A stretch of DNA of 64,000 bases, taken from NCBI GenBank assembly GCA_012932865.1, contig SAXG01000006.1, positions 186,001 through 250,000 on the forward strand. Reading direction: 5' to 3'. How positions within the stretch are numbered: the stretch's first letter is position 1; every line of letters begins with the position of its first letter. Below the pieces are notes generated by a model, which saw only the letters and a list, made by a program, of their open reading frames with translations, made no database searches and was not told the DNA's origin. Both the position numbers and the translations under genes were made by a program. Below are positions 12,098 through 23,903 of the stretch, in pieces. The DNA is from Amylostereum areolatum. Lineage: Eukaryota > Basidiomycota > Agaricomycetes > Russulales > Stereaceae.

Positions 12098-13383
12098 ATG
12101 AACAGAGCCGCTGCCCGTCTCGCTCACCACGCCCGTCTCTTTTCCACAACCATGGCCTCCCGTCAGTTCACGTCCCCCTCCTGCTCCCTTTCGTACGGCT
12201 AACTCCCCTCAGAACACACTCCCCGCCTCGTCGGCGCACCCAACACTCTCGGTATCCCTCTCTCTCCATTCCTCACATTCATCCTCTTATGCCTCCCCTC
12301 AACAGATCATCGCGTCTACATCGAGCAAAACGGCCATGTCGTTTCTCCCTTCCATGACATCCCCCTCTTTGCCGACCAGAACAATGGCATCCTCAACATG
12401 ATTGTTGAGATCCCCCGCTGGACCAACGCAAAGATGGAAATCTCCAAGGAGGAGCCCTTCAACCCCATCAAGCAGGACATCAAGAAGGGACGTCTCCGCT
12501 ACGTCCGCAACTGCTTCCCCCACCACGGTTACATCTGGAACTACGGCGCATTCCCCCAGGTAGATCTCTGTCGTGTCACACCTCGTCGTCCAGCCTTTTA
12601 CCAAATTCTCGCCTTTCCTAGACTTGGGAGGACCCCGCTCAACAACATGCCGAGACCAAGGCCAAGGGCGACAACGACCCCCTTGATGTCTGCGAGATCG
12701 GTGAGCAGGTCGGTTATGTCGGCCAGGTCAAGCAGGTCAAGGTCCTCGGTATCATGGCCCTCCTCGACGAGGGCGAGACCGACTGGAAAGTCATCGTCGT
12801 CGATGTCCTCGATCCCCTCGCCTCCAAACTCAACGATATCGAGGATGTCGAACGTCACCTCCCTGGTCTCGTGCGCGCGACCAACGAATGGTTCAGGTTT
12901 GTGATTCGTCCAACCCTCCAAGGCCTCCTTTTCTTATGCTAATTCTGCCTTCTACTTTCACAGGATTTACAAGATCCCCGACGGCAAGCCTGAGAACCAG
13001 TTCGCCTTCTCTGGGGAGGCTAAGAATAAGAAATACGCTACTGAAATTATCCACGAAGTGCCACGAGGCGTGGCGTCGTCTCATCACGGGCGAAAGCCCC
13101 GCGAAGACTTCGGCGTATGACCTCTCCATGTGCGCCAAATAGCCTCAGCATGTTTTTGGCGAGCTGATGTTCTTTGAATAGTCGCAACGTCACCATCGAG
13201 AACTCGCCTGGTTACGTCAGGACTAACGATCCATCTTACACGGCTCTTCCTCAGGACTCGCGCAAGCCGCCTGCTCCCATCGACCCTTCCAGTCAGCGTT
13301 TTTCATTCCTTGATAGTGTTCCATAGGCTGATATTTTTCGTGAAGTTTCCAAGTGGTTCTATATCTCGTCTGCTCAGGTTTGA
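12098..13383 (+). CDS. Inorganic pyrophosphatase, with possible mitochondrial leader and one frame break
   Basis: This enzyme hydrolyses PPi to phosphate, pulling biosynthetic reactions forward. Family blocks are [52 protein letters not shown] and the metal-binding [12 protein letters not shown]. Exons, counted from the second ATG at 12152, are 12152-12161, 12213-12251, 12306-12559, 12622-12896, 12964-13114, 13182-13291 and 13346-13383. They give 291 residues once one extra base near 13057 is discounted. There the conserved [17 protein letters not shown] block sits one frame away from ATEIIHE, so the sequence as given is frameshifted. An in-frame ATG at 12098 adds 18 residues ([18 protein letters not shown]) with the look of a mitochondrial targeting peptide. 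The two starts could give cytosolic and mitochondrial forms. Confidence 0.93.
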
Positions 13384-13688
13384 ACACCTGTGTCAGACGA
13401 GGAAGTCGGGCCTAGCGTCGCGACATTCCTTGTATATAAAACTAGTCCGCGGGAATTTGTAAGGGGAAATATGATGCATAAGTAACGCGGGTCCAAGTTC
13501 AATATATCGATGCACTTTCTTCCCAACGCACGTCTCACATCAAAGTCACACCGAGTAAGGAAGATTTCGGTGCGCCCGGCCACGAGGCGATACTGAAGTT
13601 TCGCGATATCAAAGTTTGAATCCGAGAACATTCCAAGGCGTGCATATATTGATACAGAAAAATGTCGTGAGCAATCACGATAAACCGT
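13384..13688. other. Convergent intergenic region
   Basis: This 305-bp stretch holds the 3' ends of the pyrophosphatase and Pom152 genes. No other feature is seen. Confidence 0.5.
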
Positions 13689-16600
13689 CTATCTATCAAT
13701 GCTTGCGTCCGGCTGTGTCGGTGGGTATCGACAGTATCGGTCAGAAATAAATGTCACGGTCCAAGTACCTGCCGATCGAACTGGTCAGCAAGATGCCCAG
13801 ACCAACAAACAGCGCAACGTACCTTCCAAGGCCGAGAAAATCGAGTACTCGTTGCCGGTCACTCCAGACACGGTGTGCGTCTCGAGCACCTTGCCTGGCT
13901 TGCCCCCCTTCTTCATGTTGAGCTCCGAGCGCTGGTACGTGAACGTGAACGGCGGCTCCCCGATCAGCGTGAACTTGATCTCCGCTTGGTCGCCTAACGA
14001 ATCACACACTCGCAGTCAGCCCCTCCGGTGTGTAGGCCGGCAATGCGGAGGAAAGAGAACGGACCTTCGTGTATGTCTTGGTAAATTCGCTTGCCTTGGC
14101 CCACTTGAGCCGACGGCAGGGGATGCACGGTGTAGGCGAGGTCCGTCACGACCGACTTGCACCGTTTCTGTTGGTGCGCGATAGACGTAATCCTGAACTC
14201 GCCCGGCTGCTGTTGCGCGAATGCGAACGGAGATACGCTCGCCTCCTGGACGTGCGCCTTGCTGTTGACACGGTACCTGTCATCCCCCAGGAAAAAGGGT
14301 ACCCTTCAGTACACGAGGAACCAGGTAGTGATAGACGAGCACACGCACCCGATCGTCCACGGTGGGATGCCTTCCAGTTGGAACTGTGCCACATCGCCGA
14401 CACAGAAGTGTTCCCTACGGTCGTAGGGCACGATGGCCGCCGACTCGGCGACGTCAACCCAGATCGCGCGTTCACGCGGGTTCGGCACCGTTTGTTCACA
14501 GTGGGACGCGTCCCGTACCGATTCGATAGTCACCAGGTGTTGTCCGATCGATTTGAACGTGTAAGCCGCAATGTCGACTTTCCATGTATGGTCCGTGACC
14601 GTGATTGTCTCCGTGTATTTGTCGCTCGCGGCGAAATTTCTGACCGATACCTCGAGCTCGAACGGTGGCGTGCCCTCAAGAATCACGAGGCCGTCCGTCG
14701 AGAACTTGTCTAGGGGTGCGAAGGTGTCGTAAAGGCAGTACGAGAGACGTTCTGCGTTCCGGAAACGCGCTGAGGGCCGTTTGAGAACCTGTTGTTCAAA
14801 CAAGGGGCGATCTGCCCTGGGGATTACGACTGTTTTATGCTCCGCCAAAGGGTACGCCGTGTCTCCTATTTGTTTTACCTCATAGAAGATGCGGCCAGGC
14901 TCAGAAGTATGTGGCTGGAACCGAGTGCGAGGCTGGATGCTGTTGAAGGTAGGTTGGTCGATGACCTTTGTTCCGCCGTTCTCACTCGCACGAGCAATAT
15001 TGTACATAATTTGGAACGGCGGCCGGCCTGCACACACCGTCAGAAATGGGTCCACCTGTGACCGGATGTGAAAAGCAAACCTGTCAAGTCCAGATCAACA
15101 TGACTCCCTGTTTGCCCCTCGCAGATCGCAGGCAAGATGTATGAGCTATTGTAAGACTCCAGCGAGCCCGGGGTGTCGGGAGACAGTCGTGCAGATGGCC
15201 GTGGCACCCAATCAACAAGGTAGGTTGATTCAGATTCAATGACCGTACCAGGGCATTGCGAATCGGACACCTGAACACAAGTTGAGTAAGCAGAAAATTC
15301 AACAGGTAGTGATCCACATGCATACCTGGATGATCTCGTACAACCCTTTGCCTTTGACTTGAAGGAAGTCGTTGGCGCTAGTAAGCCTGGCGGTTCGAAC
15401 CTCGTCAGGTTGCTCGCGCGTCCGATATTTAACACGCCATGGCTGAAATCCAGTTGTTTCAGATGGGGAAAGCCACGATAAGGAACATAAATGAACGTAC
15501 GCCATCACCAGTTAAACGTAAGGGGAGACTCGCAGGTTCGTAGTCGAGGGTAGTGATCTTCCGTTGACCTTCCCTGCCATAGAATTTGGCCGTGGGCTAG
15601 AGTCATATGTCAGTAAACAAATGGCAAAAGCAAGCGTAGAATGTACCTTCACTCGTCTCACGTTCACGGAGACACCGGGGATAGCCAAAGAGCGCTTGCA
15701 TCCCGAAGAATCCTCGACGCTCACTAAAGGCGTGAAGGTGAGCAGGAACATGAATGCGGCGATATTCAAACTTACCCAGGTCAATCTCGAACGATCCTCC
15801 GTCGCGGTTGATAGCCTTGGGAACCGGTATCTGCAGAGTCTTGCGCTGGCTCTCAACTTTGGGGAAATGGATCACCTCGGACCCCTTGGGACCCACGAGC
15901 TGTAAGTCCAAATTCCAAGGGCCAATACCCTAAACATCAATGTCAATATCAATACCAGCCATACTACGAGAATTGATAGGCGGAAGAAACAGACCCTTAG
16001 CTCGACGTCGACGTCGACGACATCGCCAGAACAGCTGTTGATCACCATCTTCTCGCCACGACCTGATGATCCCTGGTTGACAAAACTTGCCGTGGCCAGA
16101 GGGTGCACCATCTGATCGATGCTCGGTCCCTTTAGTTCTACCTTATTGTAGTTCGCGTCGCTAAGATGCGAGAAGCTGTAGACGTAGTGCCCGCTTTGCG
16201 GCGGCTGGAGGGTCATCTCGGCACGTGAAGTATGGAAGGTCTTCACCAGCTCGCGCGGGGGTTCTTTGTCGCGCTGCATGCGATAATGGACATGGAAAGG
16301 TGGAGTGCCGTGCAAGACGAGAGATGCAGCGACGCCCGTATCCCCCTGAACTGCGAAAACATTAGTGTTATGGAAACAGCTGGAGATTCAATGAAGCGGG
16401 GGCATACCATTCATGGATGCGTCTCCATTCGATTTCAGCGGTAGGTTTGGGCAACTCGACCACGCGACAGGTCTCCGGATTGAGCACGTCGCCCTCGCAG
16501 TACTTGCCCTTGACATCGACAATGACATATTGACCAGGTGCATCCGTTTTGACTGCCAGCTCGCGCTTGTTCTGCTTGGTTTGCAGCGTCTGCTGCCACG

Positions 16601-18344
16601 GCTTGAGTCTCTTGCTGTACCCAGCCTCGTCCGCGACAGGGGGTTGGTACTTCACCGTAACGTCCCAAGGGCCGTCCAGGGTGTCAGCCTCGCTCGCAGA
16701 TATTTGAAGTGAGACCTCGGATCCGATGCGGAGGGAGGCGGGCTTCGCGGGGCTGCAGCTCCGGAACGAGACGGCGGGACGGCGCAGAACGTGTAATGTG
16801 CGGCTGGTCTTTGAGTTTGCGTCTTCAGCGAAAGTGGCGTTCGCGTCTTTCGTAGCAACAGCCGTGCGACTGGACGGCGCAACGTTCTCGATGTTGCCCA
16901 GAGCGTCAACGACCGATTCCAATGTGTAGGTGTGGGTCCCCAATGCACCAGCTGACACCGTCAGATGGTACCCGGACAGTTTGGGGTGCCGGGTATGGAG
17001 AGTTATGTGCGACGTAACCATCCTCTATACCTTCGACCATGAAATACTCGCGCTTGCCGTTGATCTCCTTCGACCACTTCAAGCTCAGCGGGGGCACACC
17101 AGTGGATACTGAGTCCAAGTTCGAGGTCTTTATCTGGACCCGCATTGCCCAACCCAGGAACGGCACAGCGGACATTATCCCCGCGCATGATTGCGTCGCC
17201 GTCCAAGAACTCTGCGCGCGGACACGGTGCAATGGTGACCATGGATGGATATACCAAACGTGCATGCACGCTCGAGGAGTCGACGACTTCGCTGAGACGG
17301 ATCGTACCGGGCTGGGATACGCGAATGTGGACGAGGGACTGTGACTTTTGCAGGCGCGTAGACGACGCGTCACCAACGTCCTCATCGTCATCGTCGTACT
17401 CGTCGTAGTCATCGTCCTTGTCCTGTTTTGCAGACGCCTTCGAGAGCTGGAGACCGTCAACTCGGGCCGATTCGATTGCCTTGAGCTCGCGAGAGCTCAG
17501 TGTTTTCGTCACGATCTTCGTGCCCGAGCCTTCGGTATAGCCCAGAGGCATGCTGGTGTATTGAAGGGACTGTGGGGTTGGAGTTGTTAAGGAGGACAGG
17601 GATGAGGACGCTGCTGGATGGGAAGGCGAAGACAGAAAGTTTGCGAGTAAGGGATTAAGAAACGCGGTGCTGATGGGTGACATTCGGACGGTGTGTTGAC
17701 CTTGAAGGTGCGCATCTCTATCCGCGAGGGTGTCCCACCCAATGAGTGCCAGGGGTGCGGAGAATATACTTGTCCATCCATACGTTGTGCCATATTCGAC
17801 CTGAGTCTGAGGAATGACATCAAGAGGAATTCAAGGCGGAGGCTACTTCCACGCACCATTAACCTCATGTCCGCCCGACCCAAACAGATGCAGCCGAATC
17901 CCCCCAAAAAGCAACCCATCCAGAATCCACAACCCGAGTATTTGTATTATCACGATCGATTTTGCATAATCGAGGCGAGGTATTCGGAGGGTGGTCCAAA
18001 CCAACGCAGTAGAGCAGGTCGACGGCGAGCCATTTTCGACCCCAATGTGGTGTTTGGCTGAGGTCAAAAGTAAACAGATATTGTATGAAGTCAAAAATTT
18101 TGATGGACTGCAGACGATACAGGCCGTTAGCGATCTCGGAACGTGGCACACCCAGTTCGGCTGTCAATGAATCCCAGGTGGAGAGTGGCATAGCTCCAAA
18201 TGTGCTTACCTGTACGAGGAGCCCAAAACTCAAAGCATAGAGTCTCTGCGACGGGACGTCGATGAACCTTTCTGGGATGAGAGGCCACTTCCCTGTCGGC
18301 GGTGGTGGTTGCGCGGGTACAGGTAACGGTTTGTTTGACGACAT
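13689..18344 (-). CDS. POM152: Nucleoporin Pom152, pore-membrane protein with Ig-like repeats
   Basis: Pom152 is a single-pass protein of the nuclear-envelope pore membrane. Its large lumenal part is a string of Ig-like domains that form the lumenal ring. The start at 18344 (MSSNKPLPVP) leads to WPLIPERFIDVPSQRLYALS, the family's N-terminal block, then hydrophobic segments including the DFIQYLF and LRIPRLDYAKSIVIIQI regions. Repeated Ig-like signatures follow on the lumenal side, such as GVPPLSLKWSKEINGKREYF, GRPPFQIMYNIARASENGG, EGTPPFELEVSVRNF, LEGIPPW and GEPPFTFTYQRSELN. The C-terminus TWTVTFISDRYCRYPP is characteristic of fungal Pom152. Roughly ten short introns interrupt the gene and were not all fixed. 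The length, about 4.6 kb of gene for an expected protein of 1,200-1,300 residues, agrees with the family. Confidence 0.93.
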
Positions 18345-18720
18345 GGCGTCGCCACAGTGATTCTGGATTAGATGCCGAAGGTTTTGGGGGATTCTACAGA
18401 TATGTTTGGTCCGGAGGCGAGGTGTATGCACACAGAAGAGTCGTGAGGTGGTCGTGAACGTTGAAACAAGAAACAAAGCCTGCCGCGAGGACAATGGCGC
18501 GCGGAACCACGTGATCGCAATATCTGCTTCTGCTTCACTGCACTTGACGGGTAGCTTTGACAGAATGACTGTCTCGTAGGAATGTCGCAGCCGGAGAAAC
18601 ATTCACGGGTGCTTTCAAAGTCCTAGCATTTGATATCATACTCCAGATGACAACATACAGACATCGAATCAACTGCGACCAATAAATACATATCTCCAGC
18701 GCGTCCGAGCATGTCCAGAT
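18345..18720. other. Intergenic region upstream of Pom152
   Basis: This 376-bp stretch contains the Pom152 promoter and the 3' flank of the thioredoxin gene, both on the minus strand. The ORF extending upstream of the Pom152 start shows no family similarity. Confidence 0.45.
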
Positions 18721-19423
18721 TCAAGTGAGATACCAGAAGAAAGCGTACGCCCCCACCAGAAGAAGCAGAGTCATCACCTGTGGGGATACGTCCGAGAAGG
18801 GGGCCGTGGGTGAGCCACTAGCCTTGGACCCGCCGAGGGTGTGACCTGAGCCGGAAAACGCGCTCTGCTTGGACTGCGATGACGATCCCGCATGCTTGCG
18901 CAAAGCTTCTTCTAGACCGCTGGAGGCATGATATGAGTACCCTCATCGCTTCACTTTGGACGGATTGAAGGGTAACTCACGCCTTGTTCGCGCCGCGGAC
19001 CTGATCAACTTTCGAAGTACCTTTGAGGAAGATGAAGGTGGGCCTGTGGGCCGCTGGAAAATCAGGAAAGGTCGTAAAATGAGAGGTCAAGGCTTACATG
19101 GCAGTTACACTGTATTTCCCCGCAACATCTTGCGCTGCATCGACATCGCACTTGATGAAGTTTACATTGGGATATTGCCGTGAAAGTGCCTCGAATGTTG
19201 GGGCGATCGCATGGCATGGACCACACCTGTCGATCAAATAAGAGCAAGTAGAGCGATAGTCAATAGAAACGCACCAGGAGGCGTGGAAGTCAATAACCTA
19301 AGGTGCTGGAATGAGAAATATTTCGACGGGAAGGCTAGTGAGAACACTCACGGACACCTTGTCCTTTGCCTTGGCGAGGATCGAGTCCAGGTGCGCATTC
19401 GAGGTGACGTGAGTGATAGACAT
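18721..19423 (-). CDS. Thioredoxin with C-terminal transmembrane tail
   Basis: The start at 19423 gives MSITHVTSNAHLDSILAKAK. Splicing brings together VIDFHASW and CGPCHAIAP, so the redox-active WCGPC is split by an intron ending in GATCGACAG. The fold continues with YPNVNFIKCDVDAAQDVAGK and the cis-proline block AMPTFIFLKG. After the usual thioredoxin length of about 105 residues there is a Ser/Gly-rich linker of about 40 residues, then VMTLLLLVGAYAFFWYLT at the very end, a hydrophobic anchor with no lumenal tail. This predicts a tail-anchored thioredoxin facing the cytosol from the ER, peroxisome or outer mitochondrial membrane. Thioredoxins reduce protein disulfides using thioredoxin reductase and NADPH. 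The gene is divergent from histone H4 and shares its 340-bp upstream region. Confidence 0.9.
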
Positions 19424-19763
19424 GACCTTATAGCTATAGTGACGGGCTGAAATACGAGTGTAAGGTGAAAAAACAGAAGGACAGAGTGAAGTTCAAGTTG
19501 GACGGGAGTACACAGGCTGACAGTGATACATTCTGACACTGACAGTGACTGACAGTGACACGCTCGCGTCGCGGGATGTCACGTGAGAGCAAACACGACC
19601 AAAGCAGAACGCGTTGATTGGCGTGACCATACTCGTCCGCCTGCCGTCTTTCTCTTCAACCACCACCACCACCACTAACTCACCGCACCTCGTCCACCGC
19701 GTCGTCGCGTCTCACCACCGGCTCCTCGCGCCACCCTCAACACATCAACACTTCTACTATAAC
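19424..19763. promoter_or_regulatory. Shared divergent promoter of thioredoxin and histone H4, with short repeats
   Basis: This 340-bp region drives both genes. It contains imperfect tandem copies of CTGACAGTGA at about 19508-19562. An ATTGG (inverse CCAAT) sits near 19616, about 150 bp upstream of the H4 start. A pyrimidine-rich tract runs up to the H4 ATG. Confidence 0.55.
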
Positions 19764-20249
<486 letters not shown>

Positions 20250-20512
20250 TTATTGGTCCCCCGCCCTCAAAGCACGCAGGCCTCCGTTGTATCCCTTCGC
20301 CTTTGTCTTTCCCCGCTGTATTTGTATCGACAATTGTTTGTTTGTTTGTTCGGTCTCGTCAATGTCATAACATTCCAGGTGAACTGCGAAAAGCGGAGAT
20401 AAATTGTAGCAGTGGACCCAAGGTACGAAATGGAGGCGTTCAGCGACATCGTGAGTGGTATGGTATATGTGGTGTAAGAAAAGATAGCAAGGCGAGAGAT
20501 ATGGGATATGCA

Positions 20513-21355
20513 TCACGTCGCAGTGGCTATATGCTCATAAAAGTGTACTATCTTCCTTACGCCGGGGCAGAGCGCGAGGCGGACCCTCTCACTCTCCCCG
20601 GTGAGAAGGGTACCCCTGTTCTCGATCCAACGGGCGACGAGGAGACGAGGGGTGGAATGGTCGTGAGAGTCGTTGGTGTTATCGTCGCGGTCACGGACCT
20701 TCTTGGCAAGGGAATCCTTGCGCAAACTCCACTTGAGCTTGCGCATGACGGGCAAAAGGGAGCGTGCGACTGAGAGGGAGGACGACTCGACGTCGGGAAG
20801 GACGCGAGTGGTGTGGAGGGTGTGGAGAAGGTTAGGACTGCGGGATCGTCTGCGGAGGTTAGAGGACACGGCGTTGGAGGCTTGACCGCGCTGAAGGCGG
20901 AGGGCACTCTCATAATTTACGACCGACTGAGAGAAAGAGCGATGTGAGGATAGCAGGAGTGAAGGTCGTTCGAGAAGCGTACGAGTGGGGAGTAGAGATA
21001 AAGGCCGAGCCTCCAGCGGCGTTCGATGGCGATACCTTGAAAGACACCGCGGTGAACGAGATCTGGGACGGAGGGTCTGAGAGGGACGCCATGAGGACCG
21101 ACGGCAAAGAGAGAGTGAGCGATGCGGGAGGGGGAGATGATGAGGATGCGAGTGCGGTTGAGGAGGGGGTCGGCGACGAGGGAGGCGAGATAGCGGGATG
21201 TGGAAGCGAGAGCGGAGAGGTCCGGGATATCGAGAAACGAAACTGGGAAGAGATCAGAGGAGCTAGCATCATGCAAAGGAGAGAAACGAACAAAGACGAA
21301 GGAGAAGCTCGGGCGGAGCGGTCAAGAGCCTACTCGAGGTTTCGGTCTGCGTCAT
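20513..21355 (-). CDS. F-box domain protein, frame broken near 20930
   Basis: The start at 21355 (MTQTETSSRL) runs into an F-box after removal of a 49-bp intron (donor GTTCGT, acceptor CCCAG). The spliced motif reads PPELLLRLFSFLDIPDLSAL, followed by ASTSRYLASLVADPLLNRTR. F-box proteins bind Skp1 and deliver substrates to SCF ubiquitin ligases; the substrate is unknown. The middle is a beta-rich, unrecognised region (HGVPLRPSVPDLVHRGVFQG). Near 20925-20935 the reading frame shifts by one base, between PHIALSLS and VVNYESALRLQRGQ. No GT-AG pair fits, so a base is probably missing or added. The C-terminal part (SSNLRRRSRSPNLLHTLHT onwards) ends at 20513. Confidence 0.72.
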
Positions 21356-22034
21356 GGGCGGCGAGGACAGACGCCGCAGCCACGGCTCAGATGACATTGA
21401 TAGATCGCTCAATGTTGGAGTTGCGCCGAATTGCGGGGAACTTTCCCACGGGTGCTAAATCGCTCGCCGCTCCATCGGGGGAGTGAGGATGGTTAGATCC
21501 GGCGCGGATAATGAAATACCGTTACCAACTTCAGGAAACTAATCGTAAGTACGTTGCTACCTAGATCCCCGGTGGATATCTCAGGGTTATTTGGATGGTA
21601 GGTGTAGGAAACGCATGTCGTACTATACGGCGATTTATAGTACGATGATGCCGACAGATGTGGAAGAGCTTTAATGCCAAATGTACCCAGCATGGTGTTT
21701 TTTCTTTAAAAGCCCCGCTGAAGCGGAAGGGTGGAGCAGGTAGTATTGAACGAAGGGTGACATCCGGGCTGAAGTATTCGACAGTCGGATGCCCGGTACA
21801 CACTGTATCTCCAATTGTTCCGCCAGTTTGCTCCCCACAGTAGGTAACTAACTGATCTGTCTCTAGTCTATCTAAGCGTGTTTCCTCCCCGAAGGGGCTT
21901 CGGGATCCACCAGCTCCAATGTTCCCCGCAGACCCTGCAGACCCAATAGCATCGGCGCGGTGTTGGGGCCATGATCACGCCGCCGTCGGCTTGCGATCTG
22001 ATCCGGCTTTCAGGTTCTCGGGCTAAACCACCCC
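21356..22034. other. Intergenic region upstream of the F-box gene
   Basis: About 680 bp separate the F-box gene from the TIR element. Short ORFs are present but none has recognisable content. I see no RNA gene. Confidence 0.4.
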
Positions 22035-23274
22035 TACATCAGGAAAAGTGCACCTGACCTAAGTGACCTATATGAGGTCACTCGAGGTCACTTAGGTTCA
22101 TAGGTGGTAACCTATCTCCAGGTCACTTGCCTGGGGACCTATTTTGACCACCAGATTAATGTATTTATATTTATTCACATTTAATCTTGTCCAGGCCACC
22201 AGGTCAACAGGTCAACAGGTCAACAGGTCAGCAGGTTCATTTGTCCACACACAGAGATAAATGGCAGTGGGATATATTGCAACTGCTATCTACATACAGG
22301 CATGCCAATGATAAACTAGCAACACGACATGTATGTACTCGTCTCCTACTGGGAGAAACATTCGTGGTAGGTCACGGTGCCCCATCGTGTGCGTCGGATA
22401 GAGCCGAAGGCGATGTGCCAGTAGGAGACAGACGGGAGAGGGCCAGGACTGTTCTGAGCACTGTTGCTGCCGGAGAATCCCCTTGCGCATTTTCAGCATG
22501 ATGGCATGAGTGTGGTGCAATCGCACGAGTGTTCCTGGAGTTAGTAGAGATGTTAGCTTCCGTCGGTACGGCAGTCTGGTACAAGCGCACTGACGGGGCA
22601 GTACGCCGAGACAGGCGCCGACGGCAGGAAGCCCGACGACGAGCATGCAACTGGAGCGGCACTCACCGGTGTAGAGGCAGTGCAATAATGACACTGCCGC
22701 CGATGTAAGCTGCTAGGCCGAGCAGTGGGTTAGCAAGCAGGAACAATGGGGAGTGAAAGGTACAGCACACCTGTGACCAGACGCACTCACTGTGAACACG
22801 AGAAGTCAGAGTGAATCATAGGCGATAAGTGAGGAAACGCACCGATACCTGCCGCCGAAATTACTTGGCCTTACTCAGATGCCTCTAAACGCTTTTTCAC
22901 GCTTGTGGGTGTTGTTTTGTATGTATTAGGCCTCTTGTACATATTCAAGAGACCCTCGAGACATGATGCAGTTGTTGGTGCGGGCAGATAGGGACAGGAA
23001 TGGGGTGGATGGCATCGAGGAAGAGTGGATGACGGAGAGGCAGAAGTCGCGACGAGTCGACGCGCAAGTCTTGGGACCCAGGAACGGTAACCGTATTTAG
23101 ACTTATCAAGGATATTGCTAACGGAAAATTGCGCGGTAAGTTGTCTCTAGGTCCAGAGGTCAGACTTATCAGAATTTTGATTGTAAGCGCGCGCGCGGTG
23201 GCGCGCCGCGAGGTCCGCGAGGTCCCGTTAGGTCAAATAGTTCAGGATAGGTGATGTGCACTTTTCCTGATGTA
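22035..23274. mobile_element. Non-autonomous TIR element with 19-bp perfect terminal inverted repeats
   Basis: The left end TACATCAGGAAAAGTGCAC (22035-22053) is repeated exactly as its reverse complement at 23256-23274. If the outer TA on each side is the target duplication, the element proper is 22037-23272 (1,236 bp). That would suggest a Tc1/mariner-like origin, although TA is too short to prove it. Next to both ends are clusters of GGTCA or AGGTC words in both orientations, including tandem GGTCAACA copies at about 22200-22225. No transposase ORF is present, so it would depend on a relative elsewhere. Confidence 0.7.
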
Positions 23275-23903
23275 CAGTATCTGTCCGTCGGCACGGAGCG
23301 GATATAGCTCCCCGGCATTGTTGCGCATTATATATCTGAGCGCCGTCTAATAGGGGACGCCTTCGTGTGACGGATATATGTCGTCGATTATGGCTGTCGG
23401 TTACACTACAGGGTATAAGACTCACTGGTGTCCTCGGTCCAGTGTAAATATTCGTTGAACCTGGTCGATGGCTTCAGCAGGATGGACAAGCTGTCCTACG
23501 GCCCGGGGACCCTTCCGACACAATACAAATCAGTGTAGGTTTCGCTATGAAACGACTCAATGCTGCTCCCAGTCCATATTGTCTTCGGGGATAACCAGAC
23601 GGTATGTATCTTTTGCTTATACCGTACCTGCATCTGCCCACGGATGCATGGGGTCTCTTCCATGTATGGGGGGGACCAGATGTATTGTATCGCACAGTTG
23701 TATCGTACCCTGGACGCACCAGCAGGGCCTATAATATCATAAATATTGGCAGGTCATAAAAGAACCACCGATCATTTTCAGTTGGGCCTGATGTTAATAA
23801 AAATGGAATTAGGGATTATATTCGACCACGGTGTCGTTGGGATCGTAACGCTGATAAGTAGTAGGTATGGTATGTGGTCGAAGAATGTGTATTAGTACGG
23901 CGG
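23275..23903. other. AT-richer intergenic region
   Basis: This 629-bp stretch lies beyond the right TIR and holds the 3' flank of the DUF6698-like gene. No coding signal or repeat was recognised. Confidence 0.4.
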
